DNA of 64,000 nucleotides, from the NCBI GenBank assembly GCA_032622095.1, contig CP136061.1, positions 14,833,287 through 14,897,286 on the forward strand. The letters run 5' to 3'. Made by a program: the position numbers and the translations under genes. How positions within the stretch are numbered: position 1 is the first letter of the stretch; each line of letters begins with the position of its first letter. The DNA comes from Siphonodentalium dalli (taxonomy: Eukaryota > Mollusca > Scaphopoda > Gadilida > Siphonodentaliidae). The notes beneath the pieces were generated by a model. The model worked only from the letters and a program-made list of their open reading frames with translations, ran no database searches and was not told where the DNA came from. Shown piece after piece: positions 38,090 to 48,773 of the stretch.

Positions 38090-39355
38090 TCAATGAGTTC
38101 TCGACTTCGCGTCTTTGCGTGAAGTAAGAGTCCTATGTATATAGGTAACGGTGGCTCTCGTTTTCTCGAATGTCGCGCTGCTGCACTTTTTGCATCTTTC
38201 TTGCGTTTTTTTGTAAGAATTGAAAAGAATCAATTGGGCAACAGATAAAACATATTTTGATATCCTCGTTTCGCAGTTGACTAATGTAAGTAGAGAATCG
38301 GGAAGTGATTCCTCTTGCGTTTTACTATCCAGTGACTCAATATTATCTGATATTCTTGGTTTAAAGTTGAAAATTTCCTGGCGAATTTTTCGTACCGTCC
38401 TCGCAAGGCGATAGCACTCGGTGTCTGAGTCAACCATATCTAACGCTGTAGCAATTTCGTCATCGAACGCAAACACAATTTCTCTTCCGGACTTGTAGGA
38501 CCGCATTCCTGGAACCTGTGTGAGAATGCGTGCTTTTAGTCTGCTCGGATTTATATTCGTCCGCTTACCATAAAATTCAGAACGTTCTTCGTACATCTTA
38601 CGGAGATAAGAAAGTTTGAATGTTGTACCGCCAGTGCCGGAATGAGACTCCTCCATCCACATCATGATTTCAGTCAATATGATTGGTTCATAATTGCTGA
38701 TGGGGAGATGTTCCAAAAGTCGACGATTCGTTTCACTTCTTGCTCTGTTATAGAGAGAAAGCATGCACCCCGTGTGGTATTTTGCCTCTTGACTAATTAA
38801 ATCGCCTGCACTCAAAACTGCTAAAAGTTTCTCATCTTGCAACAGAGTCGCACAATCTTCAACCATTCGGCACTTCGAAAATGATTCCACTGTACAAACA
38901 TCTGAGTCAGTCAATCGTGCAAATTTATCACAAATGAAGCACTGATCACCAGGAGAGCTAAGACTTCCTGTCGAAGAATCATGGCGACCACCAAGTGAAG
39001 AGCGGAGAAACTTCTTAGCCGAATCCGGTGTTTCCAATGCTTTGCGTTTTGATGCTATCTTTGACTTTAATCTATCCGAACTTACATTCCGTTTACAGTT
39101 TTTATGGATCTTCGCTTTATTTCGATTCAGAACGTCAGCTATATTACCATCGTCGCCGAGAGTCCCAAGCTCAGTTGTATATATACCATTGTCCAGAAAC
39201 ATCTTAATTCTGTCGCCAACATCTTGAAAATCAGTCGGATACAACACAGGATTAGACGGCATATCAGCATCACCCTGACAGAAGTAACATTTGTTCCAGT
39301 CAATTTCCCTTGTATGTACACTTTGACTCTTTACCAGTGGTGGAGCATCACTCAT
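38090..39355 (-). CDS. N-terminal part of a large zinc-binding, transposon-type protein (421 codons, ends by frameshift)
   Basis: Function unknown; it is the first part of the protein continued at 34789-38076. Seen: an ATG at 39355 with A at -3 and an in-frame TGA four codons upstream, so the N-terminus is complete. There are two similar metal-binding modules: C23-x2-C26 with H84-x2-C87, and C139-x2-C142 with H194-x2-C197, the latter inside a QEAKYHTGCML-like stretch. Residues 220-380 are mixed helical without a motif I recognise. From about residue 384 the frame is wrong: the last 38 residues read through the continuation in a shifted frame, and the stop at 38090 is spurious. Known from memory, not checked: similar N-termini with paired CxxC/HxxC modules occur in multi-copy uncharacterised proteins of cnidarians and molluscs. 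Inference: DNA-binding or structural region of a mobile-element protein. Confidence 0.85.
   Translation of the reverse strand: MSDAPPLVKSQSVHTREIDWNKCYFCQGDADMPSNPVLYPTDFQDVGDRIKMFLDNGIYTTELGTLGDDGNIADVLNRNKAKIHKNCKRNVSSDRLKSKIASKRKALETPDSAKKFLRSSLGGRHDSSTGSLSSPGDQCFICDKFARLTDSDVCTVESFSKCRMVEDCATLLQDEKLLAVLSAGDLISQEAKYHTGCMLSLYNRARSETNRRLLEHLPISNYEPIILTEIMMWMEESHSGTGGTTFKLSYLRKMYEERSEFYGKRTNINPSRLKARILTQVPGMRSYKSGREIVFAFDDEIATALDMVDSDTECYRLARTVRKIRQEIFNFKPRISDNIESLDSKTQEESLPDSLLTLVNCETRISKYVLSVAQLILFNSYKKTQERCKKCSSATFEKTRATVTYIHRTLTSRKDAKSRTH
38200..38212 (-). other. Frameshift site joining the two ORFs (7-A run)
   Basis: Read on the minus strand, codons TAC AAA are followed by a run of seven A and then CGC. 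Dropping one A makes the 421-codon frame continue directly into the 1,095-codon frame through about 43 codons without a stop. The continued peptide is rich in K/R and then hydrophobic, as a linker would be. From ATG to final stop the locus is 4,567 bases, 3n+1, so exactly one extra base explains the break. The shift needed is +1, so although the run contains A AAA AAC, it is not in the phase of a classical -1 slippery heptamer. Confidence 0.85.
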
Positions 39356-39376
39356 TGTGGATTTTCAGCTTCCAAT

Positions 39377-39404
39377 CCTGTAAATAGAAGAAGTCAGGAG
39401 AATT
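39377..39404 (-). promoter_or_regulatory. Candidate 3' splice acceptor in the 5' leader of the large gene
   Basis: On the minus strand, 23 bases before the ATG at 39355, a pyrimidine-rich stretch ends in TTTACAG followed by G, with a branch-point-like TCTAAT about 20 bases further upstream. This is what a 5'UTR intron acceptor looks like in animals. The donor was not identified. No RNA evidence is available here. Confidence 0.45.
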
Positions 39405-40660
39405 AGAAACGTAATGACACAAAAAAGAACGAGAGAGAACAAGATATGTCATACAATTGTGGATGCATACTGAAACGCAATCATTGCAACACTAAAGAAG
39501 GGATCCGCAATTGTTAACATATCGGCTTTCCGTAGTTTTTTATCCATGTGCGTGACGTTTAACATGGAGTGAAAATCACCATAGTTCATATATTTGTGTT
39601 ATAATATTCAATTTGATAAAGATATGCACCACGTATCAAGCATGTGAAAAGGGGTTGGTTGGCTGAACGGGAAAACAAATAATCACCGCCGTCATGTATA
39701 GTTAGTCAACATAAATATTTCCACTTTCATCACAAAATATTTCACTCAAATCTTGATTTTATTCTGGTGAACCGTTGTGCTATAAAACAATAGTAGACTT
39801 ACCACATGAAATATCTGGTTCTGTTACTTTCTCTTTTAGTCTTCAGTTTTAGAAAGTGAATCCGATCGAAGATGTTTTTTTGAACGCACGCGGTTCTGAA
39901 ACTTCCGGCTTAAAAAATGTATGGAAGGCCAGATGCACAACAACAAACTTAGGGAACGTGAGGCGGAATAATTATAAATATTTATGATTTTAGACATAAG
40001 TTATCTTGTGATTGAATAATTGTTCAAATTTACTCGCTACCATTTGTTGTCTACCGGGAATCCGGGAAGAGACGATTTCCAGTGTAACCATTGTATTGGC
40101 ACAGTTGGGGAACGCTTGTTTCCATGACAACTAGGACCTAAATGTGGGTATAGCGAAACCAGCTTTGAGGATATATATAACATTTTAAGAGCTGCGAAAA
40201 TGTAATCTTATAGCGGGAATTCCAATTCTTAACATGTTCACCAAAGCTACTACCGGAACATCATTTTTTCAACAACCAATCTCGAAACAGCTAATTCGCG
40301 CCAACTGGTGTTCATATAAATCTTCGTTTATTGTGGTCAATCACTAACTAAATCCGGAAAATCTGTTATATTGTCTTTATGGAATACCGATGATGATATA
40401 ATCTTAAATTGAAACATATTACATAAAATTTGTGCGTACTGGTATAAACTAAATACAAATTTTATTTTTTTTAACTCAATTTTTTAAGAAAATCCACTCG
40501 TTTCCATGACAACAAACAAAACTGTGCTGACCTGGACCCAATTTTTACAGTCTGTTGTATAGAGTGGCCCTTCCTCTATTGGACAAAGAAACACCTACAT
40601 CGATATTGCTGATAATGTTCACATAGCTGTCCGTCAAAATTAACTGCCCTATACCGTAAA
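39405..40660. other. Non-coding 5' flank of the gene within the element
   Basis: AT-rich sequence with no coding potential seen. Presumed promoter and 5' leader region of the large gene. TTTCCATGACAAC-type motifs recur near 40119 and 40501. No TATA box can be assigned with confidence. Confidence 0.4.
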
Positions 40661-41254
40661 TTATAACAGGGGTTGGTTGCTATGGCAACAGCTTAATCAC
40701 CCTAAATAAGCTCGGAATTTTTTGCCTACCGAATTATTTTAACCGCGACATACCAAAAATTAAGTGTGCAAAATTTCGTAATTTATTCACAAAGTGTAAC
40801 GATTCGCTATTTTCTGGCACTTATCCGCTCCACTAAATAAGCGAGGTAACTCTATATCGACACAGATTGGTTTTCTGCCGTGCATATTGACTATTTGTGT
40901 GATACAATGATGAATGCCATTGCTCGGTCCCAACGGTTATACAGACAAATGCAAAATACATGGACTGGCTAAAGAATCACATAAAGAACCACTATTCGGT
41001 TGGTGGTGGCTATTTTCGCTCTCAGTTCATGTGTAGAATTATATAGCACGCTTCATTAATTAAGCCTACATATATTCATATACAGCTAACTTGTCATAGG
41101 GGGCATATATGACCACCAATTAGAGTGTGTACCGGTCAGATACACACGATAAAATAACTTCTGAAAATGTATGATAAAATCGCTGGAAATATATTTTCCC
41201 TAAAATTACGAGTATGCCGGTTAACTTTTAAACTTAATAAATGCTACACTCTTA

Positions 41255-41465
41255 AAACAGTAGGTACTCTGGAGTACCTACGCAGGTACTCTGGAGTACC
41301 TACGCAGGTACTATACTTCTCATGTGGGGAGTACCAACCTATTGGTACTTTGGAGTGCCTAAACGTTAGGTACTCGGGTTTAGGTACGCTGTATTACCTA
41401 TCCGGGTACTCTGTTGTACCTGTCTATGTACTTTGTAACATCTAAAATTGAGGTATTATGTAGTA

Positions 41466-41512
<47 letters not shown>

Positions 41513-41515
41513 ATA
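41255..41515. repeat. GGTACT..AGTACC palindromic repeats and (AT)n microsatellite
   Basis: Seven or eight degenerate GGTACTCTGGAGTACCTA phrases, each itself palindromic, are followed by an AT run at about 41468-41508. The 92-codon frame across it is low complexity. Confidence 0.85.
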
Positions 41516-42620
41516 TGAATCGTTATATTTAAGATTGTACCGACATAATAATGTGGTCGCTTGTTTAATTTCGATGTTTTATCATGAACGCGCCCACAAT
41601 TGAACGTGAAATTCGCCGATTTCAAGTTTGTTTTGTGTTCTTATATTTAGCAAGAATGAACATCACGTATAAATTGTTGTTTTCAATTGATATATTAGAT
41701 CTGAATTTAGGAAGATTCTGATTGGATTTGATTGATTTAATGGTCGCTTTCCTATACATTAATAAATCCGCAGCGGAAGGCCAACCGGGCGTCGACTAAA
41801 TGGATCAATTAATGACAGCACCGTCACTGTTTTAAATTTGACAAGAAAACACGTTTGATTGCTCTTCCCAATGGTATGCACAGTGCCGAACTTCGAAGCA
41901 AAATTCAGGTCAATGCTGCGTGAACTAAATGGTCTAATTAACGACAGGATAGTTCTGTCTATCTCACTCTATTTATTTATGTGGGCCGTATTCACCAAGC
42001 GAGTTTATTTTATAAACCAGGTAGATTATTTGGTAGCGGCTCATGCGACGTAATCGCAGTAGTGTGTACGTACAAATTGTCGCTGGAAAGACCGCAGGGT
42101 AGTCAATCACATGCTTTACGAACAACCTACGATATCATCATGTACGACGACATCGCAATCGTGTGAGCAAACTATCCACGATCTGGTCGGGCCCGATTCC
42201 TCCACTCACGATTGTATCGTGGTCGTCTGAAAATTCCCTAAATCGCGAGCACTAACCGGCTACAATCCGCGTACAAAGCGGTATTCATGTACATCATAAT
42301 TGTATAGAGACTCGGACTCGGACTGAGAGACTCGGACTGAAGAATGAGTTTTGATGACATGATTGAGATTTATAAATGCACAACGTGAGGAAAATGAAAA
42401 ACCAAGACCACATCTCATTAAAGCTATAATGGATAGGTCCAACCTTCTAGAAGAATCAGTGATGAGGCTAGAGCGTCTCCTTTGCGGGGTACCCAGCACC
42501 TTCACACTCCAACTGCACCACCCTTCAACCAGACCAAACACATGTTTGCGTAATTCGATTTGCACCTTACTATAGAATGGGTTTTCAGTGCAAAGTACGA
42601 TTTTTGTATCAACCCTTATA
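41516..42620. other. No complete gene; short diverged repeats
   Basis: 41750-41830 and 43978-44060 share CGGCGGA/CAGCGGA..ACTAAATGGATYAATTAA and ACTGTTTTAA, an old duplication. A GACTCGGACT microsatellite lies at 42300-42345. Confidence 0.5.
42363..42490 (+). pseudogene. Possible LINE ORF1-like fragment
   Basis: The frame reads a peptide containing REENEKPRPHLIKAIMDR and LLEESV. A basic RPRP-L-hydrophobic motif of this sort is familiar from ORF1 proteins of some LINE retrotransposons. Only about 40 residues match that impression, and the flanks do not continue it. Weak call; could be chance. Confidence 0.2.
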
Positions 42621-42765
42621 CCCTGTGGCAATGCATTCTCTTATATATGCGAGTCGACCATAGGTCGCCTCGCATATATAAGAGAATGCATTGGCCTAAC
42701 AAATTTTCATCATTTGTTATTATTTTTTTTACAATTTTAATAAATTTTTCTTATATTCTTTAACT
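42621..42765 (+). mobile_element. Truncated double-hairpin element (left half)
   Basis: One full hairpin (CCAATGCATTCTC-type arms; one mismatch at the left base of the stem) followed by the AT-rich ACAATTTTAATAAATTTTTC stretch, then breaking off into unrelated sequence at CTTTAACTC. Confidence 0.8.
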
Positions 42766-43544
42766 CTTTCAATGCCAGATTTTATCGGCCCTGGCACTCT
42801 ACAGACCGTAAATTAGGGCCGATGAGATCGGCCCCTGGCACTAAAATGTTAATGAATGGAATAATGGTCAGATCGTGTATATTGCTAGTTCAGTGCCGAA
42901 AGGATTACCATGGCAACCGTTTAGGAAGTCATAAGTCAAGCGCTCGCAACTGATGACGTGTAATACTCCCCAGGTTCTTTTACACTATAAGTTGGCAACT
43001 CTCAGAACAAGTTGATGATATTTATTCATACAAATATTTACAAGTTAACATCATCGCAGGTAGTCACGGAGAATCACATACTAACATCTTCTCACACTAT
43101 ACGTTCGGACCAAGAGAGCGTTCAGAAAACAAGAGAGAGAGAGTGGACTCTGACAGAGTCTATATATGTTGATAAAAATGCCAACGCCCCAGTCAGTTGT
43201 CAGAAGCCGATAGGTTCAACGTGGAGTGGCTCTCCAAATAGGTTGATATAATATATTTTTTATGGGATCACTAGCCCGTGAGCAAATAGCACAGGCCATT
43301 TAATCTCGGGTCAGTTTCCCACGCATATAATATGGACATTTGAGCTAGGGCATTGACTTGTAAATTAACCTTACTTACGCCGTGTAACATACGAAAGTGT
43401 CACAGACGCTCTCCGGTGTCATTTCGACCTGTCCTAAATATGGGAACTCTTTTTTAACTTTTCAAAATTATCTATTTTGGCTATTCAACTTTATGTTGGT
43501 ATGTACGTTCCAAATCTCTTTTCCAAATATATGTAAACCGCTCC
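42766..43544. other. No gene recognised
   Basis: Short inverted and direct phrases GGGCCGAT..ATCGGCCC with CTGGCACT at 42775-42845. The 79-codon frame at 43012 has no family signature. Confidence 0.45.
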
Positions 43545-43905
43545 TGGATCATGCCTCACAACATTTATCATGATGAACGAGGAAACCAGTACCTGTACCA
43601 ATTGGGCAACAGAACCATAAAACATCCCCATTTCTTGAATATGTCTTGCAGCTATACGTTCCTTTTCCGCCATGATACGCATACACATATTCTATACACA
43701 TATCACGTCAAAAATTACATGTATGAAGACAGAATGACAGCCATTTTACTATCCTGTATCCTTTGTTGACTTATAGATAGCCGAGGAGTTGACCATTCAT
43801 AATAATATTTTCCTACTAGACCGGGGGCGGTGTGGTATTACGCACCCACTTTGAAGGTATTAGGTCTGACATCAACTTTGCCATGCTGGCATAAACCATA
43901 ACACA
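43545..43905. repeat. Segmental repeat, copy 1 (partner 48390-48770)
   Basis: About 360 bp aligns in direct orientation with 48390-48770. Shared phrases are GATGAACGRGGAAAC, TACACATATCACGT, GCCATTTTACTATCCTGTAT and CTAGGTCTGACATC-like. The ORFs in the two copies differ mainly at amino-acid-changing positions, so a conserved gene is unlikely. Confidence 0.75.
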
Positions 43906-44569
43906 TATATATATATAAACCTAGTTGTGAATACGGTCCCTGGTGTTGCGGACAAAGTGTTTGCTTTAATGTTTTATTCTCTGTATATTGACGAATTCGC
44001 GGCGGAGCTCAGATTGGCGCCTGGACTAAATGGATTAATTAAGGACAACCTACTGTTTTAATCGCCTGCCATTCGTAGTTACCAGAAGTCGATTGAATGT
44101 CGGCGAGGAACTCTACTGAAGCCTCGCGTCTTTATCGATGCGAACAATTCCGTTTCATTAAAAGCAAATTCGTGGTCGATTATCCAGTCGCGGGTTGTCC
44201 AATCGGGCATGCGTTCAATAATATCCGTTTACGGTGGAGCATACGTTCAATATTATACGTTCTGCTAAAGGTTAAAGGCCTTTTCCGGTTTGGAATCGAC
44301 AACTAACATCTCGCTTTTGTGAAGCAACTGGGTTAGGGTCGTTGCACGACTTCAGAAAAGGGCACAATTTCAGCAAATGTCATGGTTTAAAATAAAAATA
44401 AATTCCCGAGAACCAACGTGAAATTATGAGAATAAAATATAGAAGTACTGGAAGAACGGGAAGTACGGGACATCGAGATATACTGAGAAATTCAGTCGCG
44501 ATTCTGATTCACGTCATAATTTATCTTCTTGAATATACTGTCATAAATGACGAACAAGTTCAATTTTGG
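43906..44569. other. No gene recognised
   Basis: Contains the second copy of the short ACTAAATGGATTAATTAA duplication (43978-44060). Nothing else supported. Confidence 0.45.
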
Positions 44570-44574
44570 TAATC

Positions 44575-44805
44575 ATGCATCATTATAAAGCATTTCTTGC
44601 CATTTTATGAAGATTGAAGGGCACGTTGTGCCCCCGTGCCCCATCCCCCTGGTGGAGTGCATATGGGGGCAAGCCACCCCTTGCTCCGGGGCCCCTGCTT
44701 TTGTAACATTGCTGTTCAGTCCTGGATTCGAACTCGCAATGGTACTATCGTGGTATATATCACTGGATGCTATATAACGTATCTGGACCATAAATTCATC
44801 ACTCT
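44575..44805 (-). mobile_element. Candidate tRNA-derived SINE
   Basis: On the minus strand a tRNA-like head ends in GCGAGTTCGAATCCAGG, a good Pol III B-box, about 60 bases after TGGTCCAGATACG, which could be an A-box. A GC-rich body follows (GGGGCAAG..GGGGGATGGGGC..) and then an AT-rich tail. The T-stem does not pair well, so a functional tRNA is unlikely. Only one copy is visible, so SINE status is unproven. Confidence 0.35.
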
Positions 44806-45044
44806 GGTTTAAAATAAGACTACTTTAGACTCAGCATACATGGAGTTATCATGAACTCGCTGTGTGGAGCAATACATTGACTGGTATATGTCGCATTAAG
44901 ATCGATGCTCCCCGTCGTTGTTGTTGTTATTTACTGGAGGTATTGTATACAGACCAGAGCGATCTCGTCTGTGTGTGTTTCACACATAACATCACTTAGT
45001 TCACAGAATACGAGCTCTTTTATCCAATCACGTCAAAATACGTT

Positions 45045-47625
45045 ATTAGAGACGTTTCGTTAATATCACTATTACGATTACGGATAGGTTATATTGTCCT
45101 AGTAAGGTGGACACATCACAGTTACGATTACGGTAAGGATATATTGTCCTAGTAAAGTGGACACATCACTATTACGATCACGGATAGGATATATTGTCCT
45201 AGTAAAGTGGACACATCACAATTACGATTACGGATAGGATATATTGTCCTAGTAAGGTGGACACATCACTATTACGATTACGGATAGGTTATATTGTCCT
45301 AGTAAAGTGGACACATCACTATTACGATTACGGATAGGTTATATTGTCCTAGTAAAGTGGACACATCACTATTACGATTACGGATAGGATATATTGTCCT
45401 AGTAAAGTGGACACATCACAATTACGATTACGGATAGGATATATTGTCCTAGTAAAGTGGACACATCACTATTACGATCGCGGATAGGATATATTGTCCT
45501 AGTAAGGTGGACACATCACTATTACGATCGCGGATAGGATATATTGTCCTAGTAAAGTGGACACATCACTATTACGATTACGGATAGGATATATTATCCT
45601 ATAGTAAGGTGGACACATCACTATTACGATTACGGATAGGATATATTGACCTAGTAAGGTGGACACATGACTATTACGATTACGGATAGGTTATATTGTC
45701 CTAGTAAGGTGGACACATCACTATTACGATTACGGATAGGTTATATTGTCCTAGTAAGGTGGACACATCACTATTACGATTACGGATAGGATATATTGTC
45801 CTAATAAGGTGGACACATGACTATTACGATTACGGATAGGATATATTGTCCTAGTATAATGTGGACACATCACTATGACGATTTCGGTTAGGATATATTG
45901 TCCTAGTAAGGTGGACACATGACTATTACGATTACGGATAGGATATATTGACCTAGTATAAAGTGGACACATCACTATTACGATTACGGATAGGATATAT
46001 TGTCCTAGTAAGGTGGACACATGACTATTACGATTACGGATAGGTTATATTGTCCTAGTAGGGTGGACACATCACTATTACGATTACGGATAGGATATAT
46101 TGTCCTAGTAAGGTGGACACATCACTATTACGATTACGGATAGGATATATTGTCCTAGTAAGGTGGACACATCACTATTACGATTACGGATAGGATATAT
46201 TGTCCTAATAAGGTGGACACATCACTATTACGATTACGGATAGGATATATTGTCCTAGTAAAGTGGACACATCACTATTACGATTACGGATAGGATATAT
46301 TGTCCTAATAAGGTGGACACATCACTATTACGATTACGGATAGGATATATTGTCCTAATAAGGTGGACACATGACTATTACGATTACGGATAGGATATAT
46401 TGTCCTAGTAAGGTGGACACATCACTATTACGATTACGGATAGGATATATTGTCCTAATAAGGTGGACACATGACTATTACGATTACGGATAGGATATAT
46501 TGTCCTAGTAAGGTGGACACATCACTATTACGATTACGGATAGGATATATTGTCCTAATAAGGTGGACACATGACTATTACGATTACGGATAGGATATAT
46601 TGTCCTAATAAGGTGGACACATGACTATTACGATTACGGATAGGATATATTGTCCTAATAAGGTGGACACATCACTATTACGATTACGGATAGGTTATAT
46701 TGTCCTAGTAAGGTGGACACATCACTATTACGATTACGGATAGGATATATTGTCCTAGTAAGGTGGACACATGACTATTACGATTACGGTTAGGATATAT
46801 TGTCCTAGTAAGGTGGACACATGACTATTACGATTACGGATAGGATATATTGTCCTAATAAGGTGGACACATGACTATTACGATTACGGATAGGATATAT
46901 TGTCCTAATAAGGTGGACACATGACTATTACGATTACGGATAGGATATATTGTCCTAGTAAGGTGGACACATGACTATTACGATTACGGATAGGATATAT
47001 TGACCTAATAAGGTGGACACATCACTATTACGATTACGGATAGGATATATTGTCCTAGTAAGGTGGACACATGACTATTACGATTACGGATAGGTTATAT
47101 TGTCCTAGTAAGGTGGACACATCACTATTACGATTACGGATAGGATATATTGTCCTAGTAAGGTGGACACATGACTATTACGATTACGGATAGGATATAT
47201 TGTCCTAATAAGGTGGACACATGACTATTACGATTACGGATAGGATATATTGTCCTAATAAGGTGGACACATCACTATTACGATTACGGATAGGACAGAA
47301 AGTCCTAGTATAATGTGGACACATCACAATTTACCTGCGAGGGCTAATTGGTGAGAAGGCATTATGCCCCACTATATTCAGTTACACATATATTTGATGG
47401 ATAAAGTAATGTGTGTCTCTTTCAGATCTCATGTTTGTATCCGTATGTAATACACCACATGGATAATGTTATATAGAGCGTCCCCAAGCAGGACCGGTGG
47501 TACACTATTGACATATAATTAAATATAGTTCGTCTCACATGCCTTTTGCTCTAATTTTGGCCGTATCCTGGCAGGATATTTCCATATCCGTAATCCTAGT
47601 CGTGATTTTGCGAAAGGTTTCTATT
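45045..47625. mobile_element. Satellite-bearing TIR element, 2.58 kb, ends like the 130-bp MITE at 23798
   Basis: Left end ATTAGAGACGTTTCGTTAAT then ATCACTATTACGATTACGG. The right end, reversed, reads AATAGAAACCTTTCGCAAAA then TCACGACTAGGATTACGG. These match the MITE at 23798-23927. Between them lie the 50-bp satellite (45067-47329) and 250 bp of unique sequence. Confidence 0.7.
45067..47329. repeat. Satellite array, 50-bp unit, about 45 copies
   Basis: Unit CACTATTACGATTACGGATA, then GGATATATTGTCCTAGTAAG, then GTGGACACAT. Variants are GACTATT for CACTATT, GGTTATATT for GGATATATT and CTAATAAGG for CTAGTAAGG. From 46021 to about 47290 the period is exactly 50. Confidence 0.95.
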
Positions 47626-48389
47626 GTTATAACTGGAGGACTGTAATCCTCAATATATAATAACCCGTTATGTACTAAATGAATGTTCCCACTCAGTTAA
47701 AATGTGTATATCGGACTGGTCTATTATTCATTTGGAGGGATTTTAAGGTGATAAAAGCAGACGACAGACAAATAAAAGCGCAGAAGAAGCCCTAGTTATC
47801 GAGAGAAATGTTCAGATAATAAGTTCAACAAACCTGTTATCGTCTGAGCATTTCCTATGGAATAACTACTCATTAATGATGTTCAGTATAGAAAAGAATA
47901 AACTTATTATATGAACATTTCTAAGGGATAGCCGTCTCATATAATAATGGACTCGTTTCGTCCATGATATAACTCATGTGCGCTTCCGATGACCACCGTA
48001 GTCCACTTTTATTTTCTGGCATACCCAACTTTGTAATTGTGACACATTTCGGCCTGGTCGTAGTAATTCTTTCTCTGAAACATTTCACTGTGCGCTCTCA
48101 AAATGCTTAGCGACATTCACAGATCAGAATTACTGTACTTATACTTTTATTTAAACAATAAACTATTTATCTGTACCTATTGTTTGACTACTAAATATCC
48201 TTAACTGTTATCACCCTGTTATCACCCTATGTTAGTAGCCCACTCCCCTCATTTGCGGGAACTCCTATATACACTATAAAATGTTATATTTTAAAGGATC
48301 TGATAAGAAAATATAATTTATAAGCTGCACAGCTAAATCAATTTCATAGCTTGATGCTAAATGAAGATCGGTGACTAAATAATTTGCCG
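47626..48389. other. No gene; one stray 67-bp-type repeat unit
   Basis: 47855-47945 is a diverged unit of the minisatellite that starts at 48774 (CTATGGAATAACTACTCATT and onward). The rest is unassigned. Confidence 0.5.
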
Positions 48390-48770
48390 TATTATGCCTC
48401 GCAAATTTTATACGATGAACGGGGAAACATGTACCTGTACAAATTGGTCAACATAACCATAAGATATCCCCATTATATCTTTAATAAGTCTTACTGTTAT
48501 GTTCCTTTTCCGTCGTGGTATGCATACATTTATTTTATACACATATCACGTGAAAAATTTACATATATGGCGGCAGAATGATCGGCCATTTTACTATCCT
48601 GTATCCTTTGTTGACCTGTATATAGCCGAGGGGTCCCTCTCGGTTACCAGTCGACCCTTCATAATAGTATTTTCCTGCTAGCCCGGTGGACCGGTGTGGT
48701 GCTATTCACCCAGTTTGTAGTTACTAGGTCTGACATCCCCTTTGCCATAATGGCATAAACCATAAAACCT
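48390..48770. repeat. Segmental repeat, copy 2 (partner 43545-43905)
   Basis: Direct repeat of the copy 4.85 kb upstream, with small insertions such as GGTCCCTCTCGGTTACCAGT. It ends where the 67-bp minisatellite begins. Confidence 0.75.
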
Positions 48771-48773
48771 ATA

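Larger units (their letters stand above)
33900..40840 (-). mobile_element. TIR-bounded element of about 6.95 kb carrying the large gene
   Basis: The left end (33902-34061) and the reverse complement of the right end (40668-40838) align collinearly through six blocks: AATTAGTGGAGCAGAT with ATTTAGTGGAGCGGAT; AATAATCGTTA with AGCGAATCGTTAC; TGAATAAATT..GAAATTT in both; GGTAGGCAA in both; TTAGGGTG in both; and CCATAGCAACGAACCCC with CCATAGCAACCAACCCC. Spans are 160 and 171 bases. The gene lies inside, about 0.7 kb from the left repeat and 1.3 kb from the right one. The exact termini and target duplication could not be fixed; the outer limit is near 33,890 and 40,850. Inference: the protein is the element's own mobilisation protein. 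The superfamily is not recognised. Confidence 0.72.

Noticed and set aside
38200-38212. Programmed -1 ribosomal frameshift at an A-AAA-AAC heptamer
   Set aside because: The heptamer is not in the required phase, and the continuation needs a +1 shift. An extra base, whether mutation or sequencing error, is simpler.
44700-44800. Functional tRNA gene on the minus strand
   Set aside because: A B-box is present but the T-stem and acceptor stem do not pair. Kept only as a weak SINE candidate.
45751-46020. 89-codon minus-strand frame of STLLGQYILS-type repeats
   Set aside because: Translation of the 50-bp satellite; ends where unit length changes.
43551-48581. Two related small ORFs with a shared DERGN-YLY-L-N-TI peptide
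   Set aside because: They lie in a duplicated DNA block. Most codon differences change the amino acid and the N- and C-termini differ, so no protein-level conservation is visible.
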